A DNA stretch of 64,000 nt from Radiobacillus kanasensis (lineage in GTDB: Bacteria > Bacillota > Bacilli > Bacillales > Amphibacillaceae), in NCBI RefSeq assembly GCF_021049245.1, contig NZ_CP088020.1, positions 2,238,001 through 2,302,000 of the forward strand, written 5' to 3'. The notes under the pieces were generated by a model, which was not told the DNA's origin, ran no database searches, and saw only the letters and a list, made by a program, of their open reading frames with translations. Both the position numbers and the translations under genes were made by a program. This document shows positions 17,477 through 28,169 of this stretch, piece after piece; positions within the stretch are counted from its first letter, which is position 1, and each line of letters begins with the position of its first letter.

Positions 17477-19678
17477 CTACTGTAACATTCTCGTAACGGT
17501 ATAAACATCCTGGATTTGCTTCAATCGATCCACAATTCGACGTAAATGACTTAGATTATGAATGAGAATCGTAATATGAATTAACGCCATTTTATTACGG
17601 TCTGATTTTCCATCTACCGCAATAATGTTTGTTTTCGTTTCATTTACAACCTGGAGCACCTCATTCAATAAACCTCTTCGATCAAATCCGGAGATTTCCA
17701 GATCGACATGATATTGTTTCGAAGTATTTTCTTCATGCTCCCATTCCACATCCAGAATACGATCTTTCGCTTCATCTGTTTGGATATTCGGACAATCTGT
17801 TCGATGAACCGAAACCCCTCTACCTTTCGTAATATAGCCGACAATTTGATCACCTGGAACAGGTGTACAGCATTTGGATAATCGCACTAATAAGTTATCA
17901 ACACCCGATACACGCACCCCAGAATCCTTTTTCGTTCTTGAGGTTGGCTTCGCTTCGCTACGAACCCCTTCTAACGATTGTTCGAGATCTTGATCTCTTT
18001 GCTGTTGCTTTCTAATATTTTCAGTAAGGCGTGTCGTAATTTGAGCGGCGGTTATCCCTTGATACCCTACCGCTGCATATAATTCTTCTTCCGATGTAAA
18101 ATTAAATTTTTCTGAAACTCTCTTAATATTTTCTTGTGTCAAGACTTCTTTCACATCGAAGCCAGCAGTCCGGATCTCACGCTCAACTAACTCGCGACCT
18201 TTTAGGATGTTTTCGTCTCTTTTTTGCTTCTTGAAAAATTGTTTTATTTTGTTTTTCGCTTGCGAGGTTTGGGTGAGCTTAATCCAATCCTGTGACGGCC
18301 CGTATGAATGTTTCGAAGTCATCACTTCAATAATATCCCCTGTCTTCAAGCGATAATCAAGGGGTTCCATTTTTCCATTAACACGAGCACCGATTGTTTG
18401 ATTCCCGATTTCGGTATGGATTTTATAAGCGAAATCCAATGGCACGGAACCAGCTGGTAATTCAATAACATCCCCTTTAGGTGTGAAAACATATACCATG
18501 TCAGAGAACAGGTCAACCTTTAGGGATTCCATGAATTCTTCCGCATCATGGGTTTCATTTTGCCATTCTAAAATTTCTCTAAACCAGGATAGCTTTTCAT
18601 CCGATGTTTGCTTATTCTGATCTAATTTTTTTCCTTCTTTATACGCCCAGTGTGCAGCTACTCCAAATTCCGCAAGCTCATGCATTTCCTTTGTACGAAT
18701 TTGCACTTCAAGCGGTGCCCCTTTAGGACCGATTACTGTCGTGTGCAAGGACTGATAAAGATTAGGCTTCGGCATCGCGATGTAATCTTTAAAACGGCCA
18801 GGCATGGGCTTCCAACACGTATGAATAATGCCAAGAACTGCATAGCAATCTTTAATACTATTTACGATGATCCGGACAGCTAACAGGTCATAGATTTCAT
18901 TAAATTGCTTGTTCTGAAGCACCATTTTCCGATAAATACTATATAAATGTTTCGGTCTACCAGAGAAATCAGCATTAATATTTACTTCGTCCAATTGTTT
19001 CTGAACCTCTTGCATGACTTCCTCTAAATAATGGACTCGTTCTTCCCTTTTTTGTTTCATAAGATGCACGATTCGGTAATATTGCTGCGGGTTTAGATAG
19101 CGTAATGCCGTATCTTCTAACTCCCATTTTATCGTAGAAATCCCTAAGCGATGAGCAAGTGGCGAGAAAATTTCTAACGTTTCATTGGAAATTCTTCTCT
19201 GCTTTTCGGGTGGTAAATGCTTTAACGTTCGCATATTGTGAAGTCTATCGGCGAGTTTAATTAAAATCACACGAATATCCTTCGCCATCGCAACAAACAT
19301 TTTACGATGATTCTCCGCTTGCTGTTCTTCTTTCGATTTATACTTGATTTTCCCAAGCTTCGAAACTCCATCTACTAGCATGGCCACTTCTGGATTAAAC
19401 TCCTGCTGGAGTTGCTCCACTGTCACATTCGTATCTTCTACGACATCAGGAAGAAACCCACCTGCAATAGTCTCTGGATCTAGTTCTAAATGAACAAGAA
19501 TTCCAGCTACTTGAATCGGGTGGATAATGTAAGGTTCCCCTGACTTTCTATACTGACCTTCATGGGCCTTTTGTGCATATTCATAGGCACGTCTAATAAA
19601 AGCTGTATCTTTCTCGGAAAGGTACTCACTTGCCTGTTTGATTACATCTTCAGCTGTTAAAATGTTCTCTCTTGCCAT
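17477..19678 (-). CDS. rel: Bifunctional (p)ppGpp synthetase/hydrolase Rel with H77P in the hydrolase HD motif
   Basis: A 733-residue long RSH protein of normal length. Order: hydrolase HD domain (1-200), synthetase (about 235-350), TGS (about 395-455, [20 protein letters not shown]), zinc-finger region (CCTPVPGD...HRTDCPN, about 600-640) and ACT (about 660-733). Synthetase motifs are intact: [41 protein letters not shown]. Hydrolase residues His53, Glu81, Asp82, Asp144 and Asn148 are present. Residue 77, the His of the metal-binding HD motif, is Pro ([11 protein letters not shown] against GGFLHDVVEDT in relatives). The codon is CCT, one base from CAT. Loss of this His should abolish hydrolysis, leaving a synthetase-only enzyme, unless the base is a sequencing error. 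Confidence 0.96.
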   Translation of the reverse strand: MARENILTAEDVIKQASEYLSEKDTAFIRRAYEYAQKAHEGQYRKSGEPYIIHPIQVAGILVHLELDPETIAGGFLPDVVEDTNVTVEQLQQEFNPEVAMLVDGVSKLGKIKYKSKEEQQAENHRKMFVAMAKDIRVILIKLADRLHNMRTLKHLPPEKQRRISNETLEIFSPLAHRLGISTIKWELEDTALRYLNPQQYYRIVHLMKQKREERVHYLEEVMQEVQKQLDEVNINADFSGRPKHLYSIYRKMVLQNKQFNEIYDLLAVRIIVNSIKDCYAVLGIIHTCWKPMPGRFKDYIAMPKPNLYQSLHTTVIGPKGAPLEVQIRTKEMHELAEFGVAAHWAYKEGKKLDQNKQTSDEKLSWFREILEWQNETHDAEEFMESLKVDLFSDMVYVFTPKGDVIELPAGSVPLDFAYKIHTEIGNQTIGARVNGKMEPLDYRLKTGDIIEVMTSKHSYGPSQDWIKLTQTSQAKNKIKQFFKKQKRDENILKGRELVEREIRTAGFDVKEVLTQENIKRVSEKFNFTSEEELYAAVGYQGITAAQITTRLTENIRKQQQRDQDLEQSLEGVRSEAKPTSRTKKDSGVRVSGVDNLLVRLSKCCTPVPGDQIVGYITKGRGVSVHRTDCPNIQTDEAKDRILDVEWEHEENTSKQYHVDLEISGFDRRGLLNEVLQVVNETKTNIIAVDGKSDRNKMALIHITILIHNLSHLRRIVDRLKQIQDVYTVTRMLQ

Positions 19679-19861
19679 ATTTCATCACCTTAGTTCCCTT
19701 TGTATCTTTCCTCGATCGAAAATCATTGAAAGCCAAGAATCTTTATTAGAATTATTATAATCTGAATCTGATTCTTTGTCACTCATCATCCACAGATGGT
19801 AAAACCTTACTCTTCGTCCGTTCCTAAACTTTTGTTTAAACTTGATTGTAACATATGTAAG

Positions 19862-19897
19862 GAACAAGGAGTACTCGTGTGCCGAGTACTCCTTTAC
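19862..19897 (-). terminator. Terminator after apt
   Basis: Arms AAGGAGTACTCG and CGAGTACTCCTT with a short loop, followed by GTTCCTT on the minus strand. Very stable stem, moderate T-run. It separates apt from rel; rel presumably has its own promoter in the 180 bases that follow. Confidence 0.75.
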
Positions 19898-19934
19898 TAC
19901 TGTTTAAGAAAAACAATAAAGTATGCTTTTATAT

Positions 19935-20453
19935 TTAGTCTTCGTACTGCATCAAGGTTAGAACGTCATATCCTTTTAATTTGTCACGTCCGTTTAAGTA
20001 CGTAAGCTCGATTAAAAAGGCACATCCAACAACAATTCCACCTAAATCCTCAACTAGTTTAATCGTTGCTTCAATCGTTCCACCTGTTGCTAAAAGGTCA
20101 TCCGTAATTAAGACACGTTGACCTGGTTTAATTGCGTCCTTATGAATGGTTAGCACATTCTTGCCATATTCTAAGCCATAGTCCACTTTAATCACTTCAC
20201 GAGGTAGTTTTCCCTCTTTTCGTACTGGAGCGAAGCCAACCTGTAGCGCATAAGACACAGGGAAGCCAACGATAAATCCTCTCGCTTCCGGACCAACAAC
20301 TAAATCAATATCTCTATTCTTTGAATACGTTACAATTTCATCGACCGCAGATTTGAATGCTGCTCCATTATCCATTAAAGGAGTAATATCCTTAAAACTA
20401 ATACCCGGTTTTGGCCAATCATCTACTAGTGCAATATACTGCTTATAATCCAT
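19935..20453 (-). CDS. apt: Adenine phosphoribosyltransferase
   Basis: A 172-residue purine salvage enzyme converting adenine and PRPP to AMP. The PRPP-binding signature [16 protein letters not shown] is near residues 118-133, and the adenine-pocket segment [12 protein letters not shown] is near 52-63. Length is typical. The ATG lies 11 bases inside the end of recJ, whose last codons carry the AAGGAGG ribosome site, so recJ and apt are translationally coupled, as in B. subtilis. Confidence 0.97.
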   Translation of the reverse strand: MDYKQYIALVDDWPKPGISFKDITPLMDNGAAFKSAVDEIVTYSKNRDIDLVVGPEARGFIVGFPVSYALQVGFAPVRKEGKLPREVIKVDYGLEYGKNVLTIHKDAIKPGQRVLITDDLLATGGTIEATIKLVEDLGGIVVGCAFLIELTYLNGRDKLKGYDVLTLMQYED

Positions 20454-22785
20454 TTGTTACTTCCTCCTTAAGTGGAACCAATCTATTTATTTGGTTTTCT
20501 AACCATTCTTTCAATTCTGCATATGAAGAATAATATAAGACCGACTCGATTTCTAGTTGAGCCTTCATAGCTTGATAGGACGGCGCTTCTGTTAAATCCT
20601 TTTTGAGTGGACTATCACAAGGTGTAATAAGCTTTTCAACTACCTTTATAAAGTCTAATTCTAGAAAAACTTGAATCATAAACTGTACTTTTTCTACTTT
20701 CCAGCCCTTGTGCGTTGCAATTTTAGGAATGTCACTATCCCTTAGTTCTTTACGCTTTAAAACAAAAGCATACAACCATTTAAATTCTTCTCTGGTCGGC
20801 AAAATAGAAATCGTGCTGTTTGGACCGTTTCGATAGCAAGTATAAATGACATCAGGATTTAATTTTTCCAGAATCGATTCGATATCCTTTAAACGACGTG
20901 GCAAGTCTAGTAACACAACATGACGATATGGCTTTTGCTCTAAAATGGCAAGTGGCAAGTCAGAAAAAGTAAAATGATCAAAGCCGTTTGGTAGTTTGGC
21001 AATATTCGTATTATCTGTAAAGGAAATAGCGATAGGATCCTCTAATTCCTTATCCAACTGCTTATACCAATGATTCGACCCACGATAGTCAAACAGTTGC
21101 CATTCCTTCACTGCGATATCCTTCAGCATAAGCTGTGGCTTGACGCTACCATTCCATTCATTAATGCTTAACTCCCCAACTGCTTCCACAACAGCTTGCG
21201 GAGAAATGCGAGAAAATAAATTTCCCATCCCGAAGCCTACACCATCGAGGATATGGGAATCTTGTTCAAACGTGAATTTTAAATGATTGCTTGTACTACC
21301 AATTTGTTTGATTTCCCTCGGCTTCGTCTGAACATGAAATAGTGGCTTTGGATTTCCCATCCCGAAAGGCGCTAGTGCCGATATTTCTTTAATCAAATCA
21401 ATCTGAATAGACTCGATTGGAAGACTCGCCTCTATTCGTATTACTTGTTTAAAGTCTTCATCTGTTAACTGCTCTTTCGCTATTTTATTCAACGCTCCTC
21501 GCAATGGCGCAATTTGTTCTATATCTAGCGTCATCCCGGCAGCTTGTGCATGTCCACCAAAATGGTTAAAAAGATTACGGACCGTCATACAGCTACTAAA
21601 TAAATCAAATGCATCAATACTTCTAGCAGAACCTTTTGCTTTACCGGTACTAGAATTGATCGATAGAACGACTGCCGGTCGATCATATTGTCTCACCAGC
21701 TTGGATGCGACTATTCCTAGTACCCCTTCGTTCCAACCCTCTTTCGCGACGACAATGACATGACTGTTGTCACCTGGTGACTCATTCTCTACCATTGCCT
21801 GCGCTTCTTTTGCAATATCTGATACGATTTTTTGTCGTTCCTGATTGAGCTGCTGAATAAAATCCGAAAGCTCCCTAGCTTGTTCTAAGTCATCTGTTAA
21901 TAACAAGTCCACAGCCATCGAAGCATCCTGTAACCTGCCCACCGCATTAATTCTCGGACCTATTAAGAAACCGATATCCTCCTCGTTCACCACACTATCA
22001 ATCTTACAAATATCCTTTAAAGCAATAAGTCCTGGTCGTTTCGTCCGACTAATTGCTTGAAGTCCATAATAGGCTAGCACCCTATTTTCATCTACTAAAG
22101 GGACGAGGTCTGCAATCGTACCAATAACGACAAGGTCTAAAAGCTGCTTAGGAAAATAACCGAGAAGATGTTCCGCAAATTTAAAGGCTACACCAACCCC
22201 AGCTAACTCGTGAAAAGGGTAGTTCTCGGAACATTTTGGATGCACAATCGCGTAAGCATCCGGTAGTTCTTCTTGAACCTCGTGGTGATCCGTAATAATT
22301 AAATCTAATCCTAATTGTTTCGCAACTTCAGCTTCATAGACAGCTGCAATTCCAGTATCGACCGTAATAATGAGGGAAAAGCCATTTTCTTTTGCTTCCT
22401 GAAAAGCTTTTTCATTTGGTCCGTAGCCTTCTGTGAAACGATTCGGAATATAGAAATCGCAAGACGCACCTAACTCTCTTAATGCCTCCATCATAACAGA
22501 TGTCGAACTGACTCCATCTGCGTCATAGTCTCCAAATACTAGAATCTTCTCCTCGTTTTCAATAGCCTGTTTCACCCGTTCAACGGCTAAATCTATATCA
22601 TGTAAAAGACCTGGATCATGTAACTGAGATAATTGTGGATGCAAAAAAGCGTCTGCTTCTGCTTCCGTTTTCACGTTTCTCTGACGAAGCAATTGCTCTG
22701 TCCATGGAGAAATGTTGAGGTTATGCTCAAATCCTATCTGATGCTGATCATATGTAAAATTCCATTTTGCTTGGCTTTGTAACAT
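20443..22785 (-). CDS. recJ: Single-strand-specific DNA exonuclease RecJ
   Basis: A 780-residue 5'-3' exonuclease of the DHH family. Motif [11 protein letters not shown] near residue 83, DHH motif ITDHHEVQ near 153, [10 protein letters not shown] near 275 and FGGHAQAAG near 408 are present. The C-terminal extension beyond residue 560 is the type seen in Bacillaceae RecJ (B. subtilis RecJ is of similar length). It acts in RecF-pathway repair and mismatch repair excision. ATG start; the ribosome site CAGGGGTGAA lies upstream. Overlaps apt by 11 bases. Confidence 0.96.
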   Translation of the reverse strand: MLQSQAKWNFTYDQHQIGFEHNLNISPWTEQLLRQRNVKTEAEADAFLHPQLSQLHDPGLLHDIDLAVERVKQAIENEEKILVFGDYDADGVSSTSVMMEALRELGASCDFYIPNRFTEGYGPNEKAFQEAKENGFSLIITVDTGIAAVYEAEVAKQLGLDLIITDHHEVQEELPDAYAIVHPKCSENYPFHELAGVGVAFKFAEHLLGYFPKQLLDLVVIGTIADLVPLVDENRVLAYYGLQAISRTKRPGLIALKDICKIDSVVNEEDIGFLIGPRINAVGRLQDASMAVDLLLTDDLEQARELSDFIQQLNQERQKIVSDIAKEAQAMVENESPGDNSHVIVVAKEGWNEGVLGIVASKLVRQYDRPAVVLSINSSTGKAKGSARSIDAFDLFSSCMTVRNLFNHFGGHAQAAGMTLDIEQIAPLRGALNKIAKEQLTDEDFKQVIRIEASLPIESIQIDLIKEISALAPFGMGNPKPLFHVQTKPREIKQIGSTSNHLKFTFEQDSHILDGVGFGMGNLFSRISPQAVVEAVGELSINEWNGSVKPQLMLKDIAVKEWQLFDYRGSNHWYKQLDKELEDPIAISFTDNTNIAKLPNGFDHFTFSDLPLAILEQKPYRHVVLLDLPRRLKDIESILEKLNPDVIYTCYRNGPNSTISILPTREEFKWLYAFVLKRKELRDSDIPKIATHKGWKVEKVQFMIQVFLELDFIKVVEKLITPCDSPLKKDLTEAPSYQAMKAQLEIESVLYYSSYAELKEWLENQINRLVPLKEEVTNGL

Positions 22786-22850
22786 AAATTCACCCCTGAC
22801 TCACTTATTATACAAGAGTGATTCAGGGGGAGCAAACAGATTCTTCGCCA

Positions 22851-23180
22851 TTATTCATCCAATTTTTTCTCATCATCCACTTCTGAGCTCTCCACATCAG
22901 TGGCAAACGCATTCTCATTACTACCATTTTGTTCGATAAATGCGAGGTTTTCTTTTTTCAATCGCTTATTTTCCCGTTGTAATCGTAATATCCGTACGAA
23001 CCCGACAGAAGCAGTGATAAGTCCACCCATTAGAACGGAAAATAAGATAACAAGGATGAGTGGAGCGTTCCCTGTTCCGAAAAGATAATCTACTTCCACT
23101 GGTTCCACGTTAATGACCGCAAATATTGCAACGATTAATGCAAAGATAAGTGCTGTGATAATATAACTTTGCCCTTTCAT
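22851..23180 (-). CDS. LapA-domain (DUF1049) membrane protein (YrvD-like)
   Basis: A 109-residue protein with two membrane helices (residues 5-24 and 38-66), the intervening VEVDYLFGTGNAPLILV typical of the LapA/DUF1049 domain, a basic coiled-coil stretch (LRLQRENKRLKKEN, 68-82) and an acidic tail. In Gram-negatives LapA works in lipopolysaccharide assembly; in Gram-positives the role is unknown. B. subtilis yrvD has this position beside recJ. ATG with GGAGG about 8 bases upstream. Confidence 0.85.
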   Translation of the reverse strand: MKGQSYIITALIFALIVAIFAVINVEPVEVDYLFGTGNAPLILVILFSVLMGGLITASVGFVRILRLQRENKRLKKENLAFIEQNGSNENAFATDVESSEVDDEKKLDE

Positions 23181-23282
23181 GATAAGCCTCCTTCATGCGT
23201 CCTCTCATTATAAGGTTTTTGCCAATATCTGTCGAACCCCTCTCTTTCGTATTCCCTAAAAAGTATCATTTAAATCTAAAAA

Positions 23283-23724
23283 GAGGCACGGGCAAAATTT
23301 TTAACCTCCTTCTTTACAGGCCGGAATAGGCTACTTTATAATTTTTGAATAGGGTTTCCAATTATTTAGAGGATTAATTAGCTGCTTCCGACTACAAAAT
23401 TTACCAAATTAGAAAGTAGTAACTTAGCGTAGGGCAGAATACGGAGACTCCTGCGGGAACAGCACGAGGTGAAAGCCCCGCAGGAAGTGGGTTGCTTCCG
23501 AGGAGATTGAGGCCGTGCCCGCGGAAAGCGGAGTGTTCTGCCGAAGCGCGGCATCAAGCTTCACTTCATTTCTTTTCAATAAGATTTTCAATTAGAATTA
23601 CGTCGCAGTATATATATTATTAGCAACAAAAATACCAAAAAGAAAAATCCGAACTGATTCGAATTCTATAGAATTCGAACCATGGTTCGGATTTTATTAG
23701 GATTAAAACACTATTGTCCCAGCT
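23283..23724. repeat. Repeat family C, copy 2 (single inner block)
   Basis: About 440 non-coding bases between secDF and the LapA-domain gene. A GC-rich block runs from GGCAGAATACGGAGACTCCT (23434) to GGAAAGCGGAGTGTTCTGCC (23523-23542); the two ends are inverted repeats, so it folds into a long stem. The right module is shared with the other copies: ACGTCGCAGTATATATATTA, a hairpin AAATCCGAAC...GTTCGGATTT (23645-23697), and TAAAACACTATTGTCCCAG. The left end GGCACGGGCAAAA resembles the complement of the right end. The hairpin probably terminates secDF transcription. Confidence 0.75.
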
Positions 23725-23732
23725 TTTGGATG

Positions 23733-25988
23733 TTAGACTTGTGGTCCTCCAGATTGTTTTTTCTCTGAATAAATAATTGGTTTTTCTTTAATATTTCTAC
23801 CTCTCATGACTAACCAAAGCTGTGCCGCTATGAATACAGAGGAATACGTCCCCGCAATCAAACCAACGACTAAAGCAAAAGAGAAGTTTGTGATGGAAGA
23901 TGCACCGAAAATTAACAGCATGACTGCAGCAAATACTACGGTAAGAACCGTGTTGATGCTTCGTCCCATCGTTTGAAGTAGACTCTTGTTGACAATGGCT
24001 GCAAGCTCTTTAAATGATTTGACTCGCTTTTTCAGCTTCACATTTTCCCTTATACGGTCGAATGTAACAATTGTATCGTTAATCGAGTAACCGACAATGG
24101 TCAGAATGGCTGCAATGATCGTAATGTCAAATTCTAGTCTCGTTATGCTGAACATCGCTATGATAAAGAACGAATCATGCAATAGTGCCAAAATAGCAGC
24201 TAATGCATAGTAAAATTCAAAACGAATGGTTACATAAATGATGATCCCAATCGCTGCATAGAGTACCGCTAGGGCCGCATTTTTAGCCAGCTCTTTCCCA
24301 ACAACTGGAGAAACCGTACTTATATTAGGCTCATTACCATACTTCTCCCCAAACAATTCTTTAATATCAGCTACTTGGGCTTGTGACAATACCGAATCGA
24401 AGCGAGCTACGGCTATTTCATTGTTTTCGCCAGCTAAGACTATCTTTTTCGCATCTATCCCTAATGAGGACAACTCAGACTCAATTTCCGAAACCTCTAC
24501 CGTATTCTCTGAAAGTATTTCCACCCGTGAACCACTGGTGAAATCAATGCCTAGATTCAATCTCATCGTCGCTAAGAAAATAATTCCTGCAATAATGAGA
24601 ACTCCGGATAGAAGGAAGAATTTTTTACGGTTATGAACTAAGTCTGGTTTCTTTCCGAAAATAGTCGGTTCCACTTCGGTCTTATCAGACTTGTCTTTGA
24701 TATCTTTTTTCTTTACACCAAACCAGCCTGGCTTCTTATTTAAAAACTTACTGTTCACCCATAAGCCTAGGAACAGTCTAGAACCATATACGGCTGTTAG
24801 AAAACTAACCAAAATACTAATAATTAGTAAAGTTGCGAACCCTTTAACAGAGCTTGTTCCAAAAATAAATAGAACAACAGCAGCAATAATCGTTGTAATG
24901 TTCGCATCTAGAATGGTAGATAACGAATTTTTATTCCCTGCTTTAAACGCAGCCACAACTGATTTTCCAGTTCTTAACTCTTCCTTTATCCGTTCGTACG
25001 TAATGATGTTAGCATCGACTGCCATCCCGACCCCTAATATGATTGCTGCAATTCCTGGTAAGGTCAGTACACCATTCATCCATTCAAACACGACTAAAAT
25101 GAGGTATATATAAATACTTAATGTAACCGTTGCGACAACCCCTGGTAATCGATAGTAGAACATCATGAATAAGAAGATTAAGGCAACGCCTAGAATACCA
25201 GCGAAAACCGTTTTATCCATTGCTTGTAATCCAAACTGTGCTCCAACTGATGTCGAATATTTTTCTACTAACTTCGTTGGTAAGGATCCAGCATTCAAGA
25301 TATCGGCTAAACGTTTTGCGGATTCTACAGTAAAGTCACCGTTAATTTGTACATTTTTTGTATTTAAAACCTGATCTACTCCTGGAGCAGATATGTATTT
25401 CGGGTCCTCTTTTTGGGATTCCGCTTCGAAAGTATCTCCCTCTTCATAATCCATCCAAATAACGAGACGGTTATTAGGTGGGGTTTTCTGTGAAATCTCT
25501 CTCGTAACATCCGCAAATTTGGATGCATCCTTTAACTCCAGCGTTACAATTGGTTGTTTCGTTGTCGGATCAAAATCTTGCTGTGCACTACCCTCGACAA
25601 TATCCGAACCGTCCATGTACTCTTTATCATCTACCCCTCTAAACGACAAGGTCGCAGAAGTAGATAACAATTCCCTGGCTTCAGTCTGATTTTGCACACC
25701 GGCTAGCTGAACACGAATCCGATCTGGTTCCTCAATATTAAAGCTCGGCTCGCTCACTCCAAGTACATCCACTCGCTCACGTAACGCTTGAGTAGTTGCT
25801 TCTAGCATTTCCATACTTACTTCTTGATTTTCATCCAGTGGCTCTACTTGGTAAAGTATTTCGAAACCACCTTGTAAGTCTAGTCCTAGTTTTATATCCT
25901 TTGTAATTCCGGTAACGGTTGCCCCAATTGTTCCAGCGAAGAGTAAAACAATTAGAAAAAAGGCAACAATTCTACCCCTTTTTACCAT
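23733..25988 (-). CDS. secDF: SecDF fused protein-export membrane protein
   Basis: A 751-residue fusion of SecD and SecF, 12 predicted membrane helices, as in B. subtilis. It uses the proton motive force to help the Sec translocon release exported proteins. Visible: first helix (residues 7-25), GLDLQGGFE motif near 35, SecD motif GVGMAVDANIITYERI near 345, SecF start near 440 with LNLGIDFTSGSR near 475, and GYSINDTIVTFDRIRE near 620. Start chosen at ATG 25988 (MVKRGRIVAFFL) because AAGGAGG lies 11 bases upstream and relatives start with a basic residue plus the helix; the longer frame from 26042 has no ribosome site. Confidence 0.95.
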   Translation of the reverse strand: MVKRGRIVAFFLIVLLFAGTIGATVTGITKDIKLGLDLQGGFEILYQVEPLDENQEVSMEMLEATTQALRERVDVLGVSEPSFNIEEPDRIRVQLAGVQNQTEARELLSTSATLSFRGVDDKEYMDGSDIVEGSAQQDFDPTTKQPIVTLELKDASKFADVTREISQKTPPNNRLVIWMDYEEGDTFEAESQKEDPKYISAPGVDQVLNTKNVQINGDFTVESAKRLADILNAGSLPTKLVEKYSTSVGAQFGLQAMDKTVFAGILGVALIFLFMMFYYRLPGVVATVTLSIYIYLILVVFEWMNGVLTLPGIAAIILGVGMAVDANIITYERIKEELRTGKSVVAAFKAGNKNSLSTILDANITTIIAAVVLFIFGTSSVKGFATLLIISILVSFLTAVYGSRLFLGLWVNSKFLNKKPGWFGVKKKDIKDKSDKTEVEPTIFGKKPDLVHNRKKFFLLSGVLIIAGIIFLATMRLNLGIDFTSGSRVEILSENTVEVSEIESELSSLGIDAKKIVLAGENNEIAVARFDSVLSQAQVADIKELFGEKYGNEPNISTVSPVVGKELAKNAALAVLYAAIGIIIYVTIRFEFYYALAAILALLHDSFFIIAMFSITRLEFDITIIAAILTIVGYSINDTIVTFDRIRENVKLKKRVKSFKELAAIVNKSLLQTMGRSINTVLTVVFAAVMLLIFGASSITNFSFALVVGLIAGTYSSVFIAAQLWLVMRGRNIKEKPIIYSEKKQSGGPQV

Positions 25989-26157
25989 GTTGTTAAGTGC
26001 CTCCTTTACTCCATCCACCCAATACGATATGTACATAGCCATTGCAATGAATCATAGGGTTTCACGTAGTTGGAGCAATTTCTTTATAATATATGAGTTT
26101 GGACAAACATAAACGTATTATAGAAATAATATTAAACTACTGTCAATCGCCTTCCTT

Positions 26158-26451
26158 CTACTGATTCGGTTGCGTTAATGCTGCGATAGATGCTAAAAGG
26201 CCTTCTTCATCCTGGTATGCTTCTACGGTGAGGTAGCTCATATAAAGGGAAGAGCTTAAATGAAGAATATCCTCAACCACTTCATGCAACCTTTTTTCCG
26301 GATTCCCTTTCCACACTTTTTTAGACAAGCATTTCCATACATCTTCTCTCGTTGTCCGAGAATAGCCCATGATATGTAATTCATTTACTTTACTATCCAA
26401 CACAGGGACAAGACTTGATTTCCATTCATCGACTGGTTTCTTTGTACTCAT
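26158..26451 (-). CDS. comN: Post-transcriptional regulator ComN-family protein
   Basis: A 97-residue soluble protein (KPVDEWKSSLVPVLDSKVNE..., ending with NQ). It resembles ComN/YrzD, which in B. subtilis controls translation/localisation of comE mRNA together with DivIVA. The location between spoVB and secDF is the same. The motif-like segment TREDVWKCLSKKVWK (residues about 34-48) is the most characteristic. Start ATG with GGAGAGGG upstream. Identification is by family look and synteny. Confidence 0.85.
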   Translation of the reverse strand: MSTKKPVDEWKSSLVPVLDSKVNELHIMGYSRTTREDVWKCLSKKVWKGNPEKRLHEVVEDILHLSSSLYMSYLTVEAYQDEEGLLASIAALTQPNQ

Positions 26452-26567
26452 TAAACCCTCTCCTTGATTCCAACAATATAAAAATGCCTGTCATGCTTGG
26501 ACTACTCATTCGCATATACATTCATTGTATACGAAATCCAAAACTTTGAGAAGGCAGGTCGTTCATT

Positions 26568-28121
26568 ATGACCAAGCAAACATTTTTGCAAGGAACCCTG
26601 ATTCTTATTTTAGCAGGGATGATTACACGATTCTTAGGATTTATTAATAGAATCATCGTAGCTCGATTAATGGGAGAAGAAGGTATTGGCCTATACATGA
26701 TGGCATTACCTACACTCTTTTTGGTTTATACCTTATCACAAATTGGACTACCTATCGCCATTTCTAAGCGTGTTGCAGAAGCAGAAGCAAAGGGCGACTT
26801 AGCCAAAGTGAAAAGAATCCTCGTCATCTCCTTGGTCGTGACGGGTACGTTAAGTATCGTTTTTCTTGTCGGAATGATTCTGTTCGCACCAATCGTGGCT
26901 CAGAAATTCTTGACGGACGAGCGTACCTTATACCCGCTATTAGCGATTAGTCCAATGGTCCCAATTAGTGCCATCTCAGGGGTGCTAAGAGGCTACTTCC
27001 AAGGTAGACAAAATATGAAGCCACAAAGCTACGCACAAGTTATTGAACAAATTGTCCGTATTTCTTGTGTCGCTTTACTTGTTAAACTGTTTCTCCCTTA
27101 TGGCGTTGAATTTGCTGCGGCTGGCGCGATGATATCAGTCATAATCGGTGAGTTTATTGCACTCCTATTTATGATGAGAATGTTTAAGCTTAAGAAACGA
27201 ATTAAGCTTCGTTCGAAGTTCGTGACTTATTTAAAATCTGGAAAACAAACGTTACAAGAGCTATTATCGATTGCTTTACCTAGTACAGGTAGTCGACTAG
27301 TCGGTTCATTATCGAATTTTTTGGAACCAATCGTTGTGTCCCAGAGCCTAGCTATCGCTGGAGTACAAACTGCCATTGCCACACAGCAATACGGATTACT
27401 AACCGGCTATGCGATTCCTTTGTTGTTTTTACCAACCTTTATTACGCATTCTCTAGCTGTTGCACTTGTACCAAATATAAGCGAGGCCGAAGCACATAAT
27501 AACAACAAGCTCATCCACTATAGGATTCATCAAGCCATTCGGATATCCTTTTCATCAGGAGCTTTAGCCACTATAGTTCTCATCCTATTTTCCGTTCCGA
27601 TTCTTCAGTTTATGTATGGGAACAGTGATGCTAGCCGCTTTCTTGTCTTAATGGCACCTTTTTTCATTTTGCTCTATGTCTCTTATCCATTAAATGCGAC
27701 CTTGCAAGCTTTGGATCACGCAAAGGCCGCTATGTGGAACAACATCATCGGAAACTTTGTTAAATTTGCTTTAATGATTGTATTGGCTTCAAACCCACAA
27801 TTTGGAATTATGGGAGTCGCGATTTCCTTAGTGGTCGGAGTTGTATTAGTATCCTTGCTACATATGGCTACTTTAATAAAAGTAATTTCGTTTAAGTTTC
27901 CATTACTCGATGTCGTCAAGATGGTAACATTACTAGTCGGAACTTGGTGGGTCGGAAAAGTACTCGTTCAGATGTTTCCGAGTTATGAGACGAACATAAT
28001 CACCTTCTTACTTCTCTTAATTATACTAAGTGGTATCTATATAACATTTTTGTTTGTTCTACGATTTATTACGAAAGACGAGCTGCTTCAGATTCCATAC
28101 TTAAACCGCTTCGTCTCTTAA
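26568..28121 (+). CDS. spoVB: Stage V sporulation protein B, MATE/MVF-type flippase
   Basis: A 517-residue membrane protein with about 14 hydrophobic segments. N-terminal GTLILILAGMITRFLGFINR and ARLMGEEGIGLYMMALPT are typical of SpoVB. It belongs to the MOP exporter superfamily that includes MurJ and Wzx and is needed for spore cortex peptidoglycan, likely by moving lipid-linked precursors. ATG start; upstream TTGAGAAGGCAGGT provides a ribosome site. Transcribed divergently from comN, as in B. subtilis. Confidence 0.95.
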   Translation: MTKQTFLQGTLILILAGMITRFLGFINRIIVARLMGEEGIGLYMMALPTLFLVYTLSQIGLPIAISKRVAEAEAKGDLAKVKRILVISLVVTGTLSIVFLVGMILFAPIVAQKFLTDERTLYPLLAISPMVPISAISGVLRGYFQGRQNMKPQSYAQVIEQIVRISCVALLVKLFLPYGVEFAAAGAMISVIIGEFIALLFMMRMFKLKKRIKLRSKFVTYLKSGKQTLQELLSIALPSTGSRLVGSLSNFLEPIVVSQSLAIAGVQTAIATQQYGLLTGYAIPLLFLPTFITHSLAVALVPNISEAEAHNNNKLIHYRIHQAIRISFSSGALATIVLILFSVPILQFMYGNSDASRFLVLMAPFFILLYVSYPLNATLQALDHAKAAMWNNIIGNFVKFALMIVLASNPQFGIMGVAISLVVGVVLVSLLHMATLIKVISFKFPLLDVVKMVTLLVGTWWVGKVLVQMFPSYETNIITFLLLLIILSGIYITFLFVLRFITKDELLQIPYLNRFVS

Positions 28122-28122
28122 T

Positions 28123-28163
28123 AACTAGACGCTTGGTCATTTCAATGGCACCAAGCGTCTAAT
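28123..28163. terminator. Bidirectional terminator between spoVB and APH(6)-type kinase
   Basis: Arms AGACGCTTGGT and ACCAAGCGTCT with a 12-base loop, AT-rich on both sides (AATTTATG on the plus strand, AGTTATTAAG on the minus). It lies between converging genes. Confidence 0.75.
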
Positions 28164-28169
28164 TTATGA

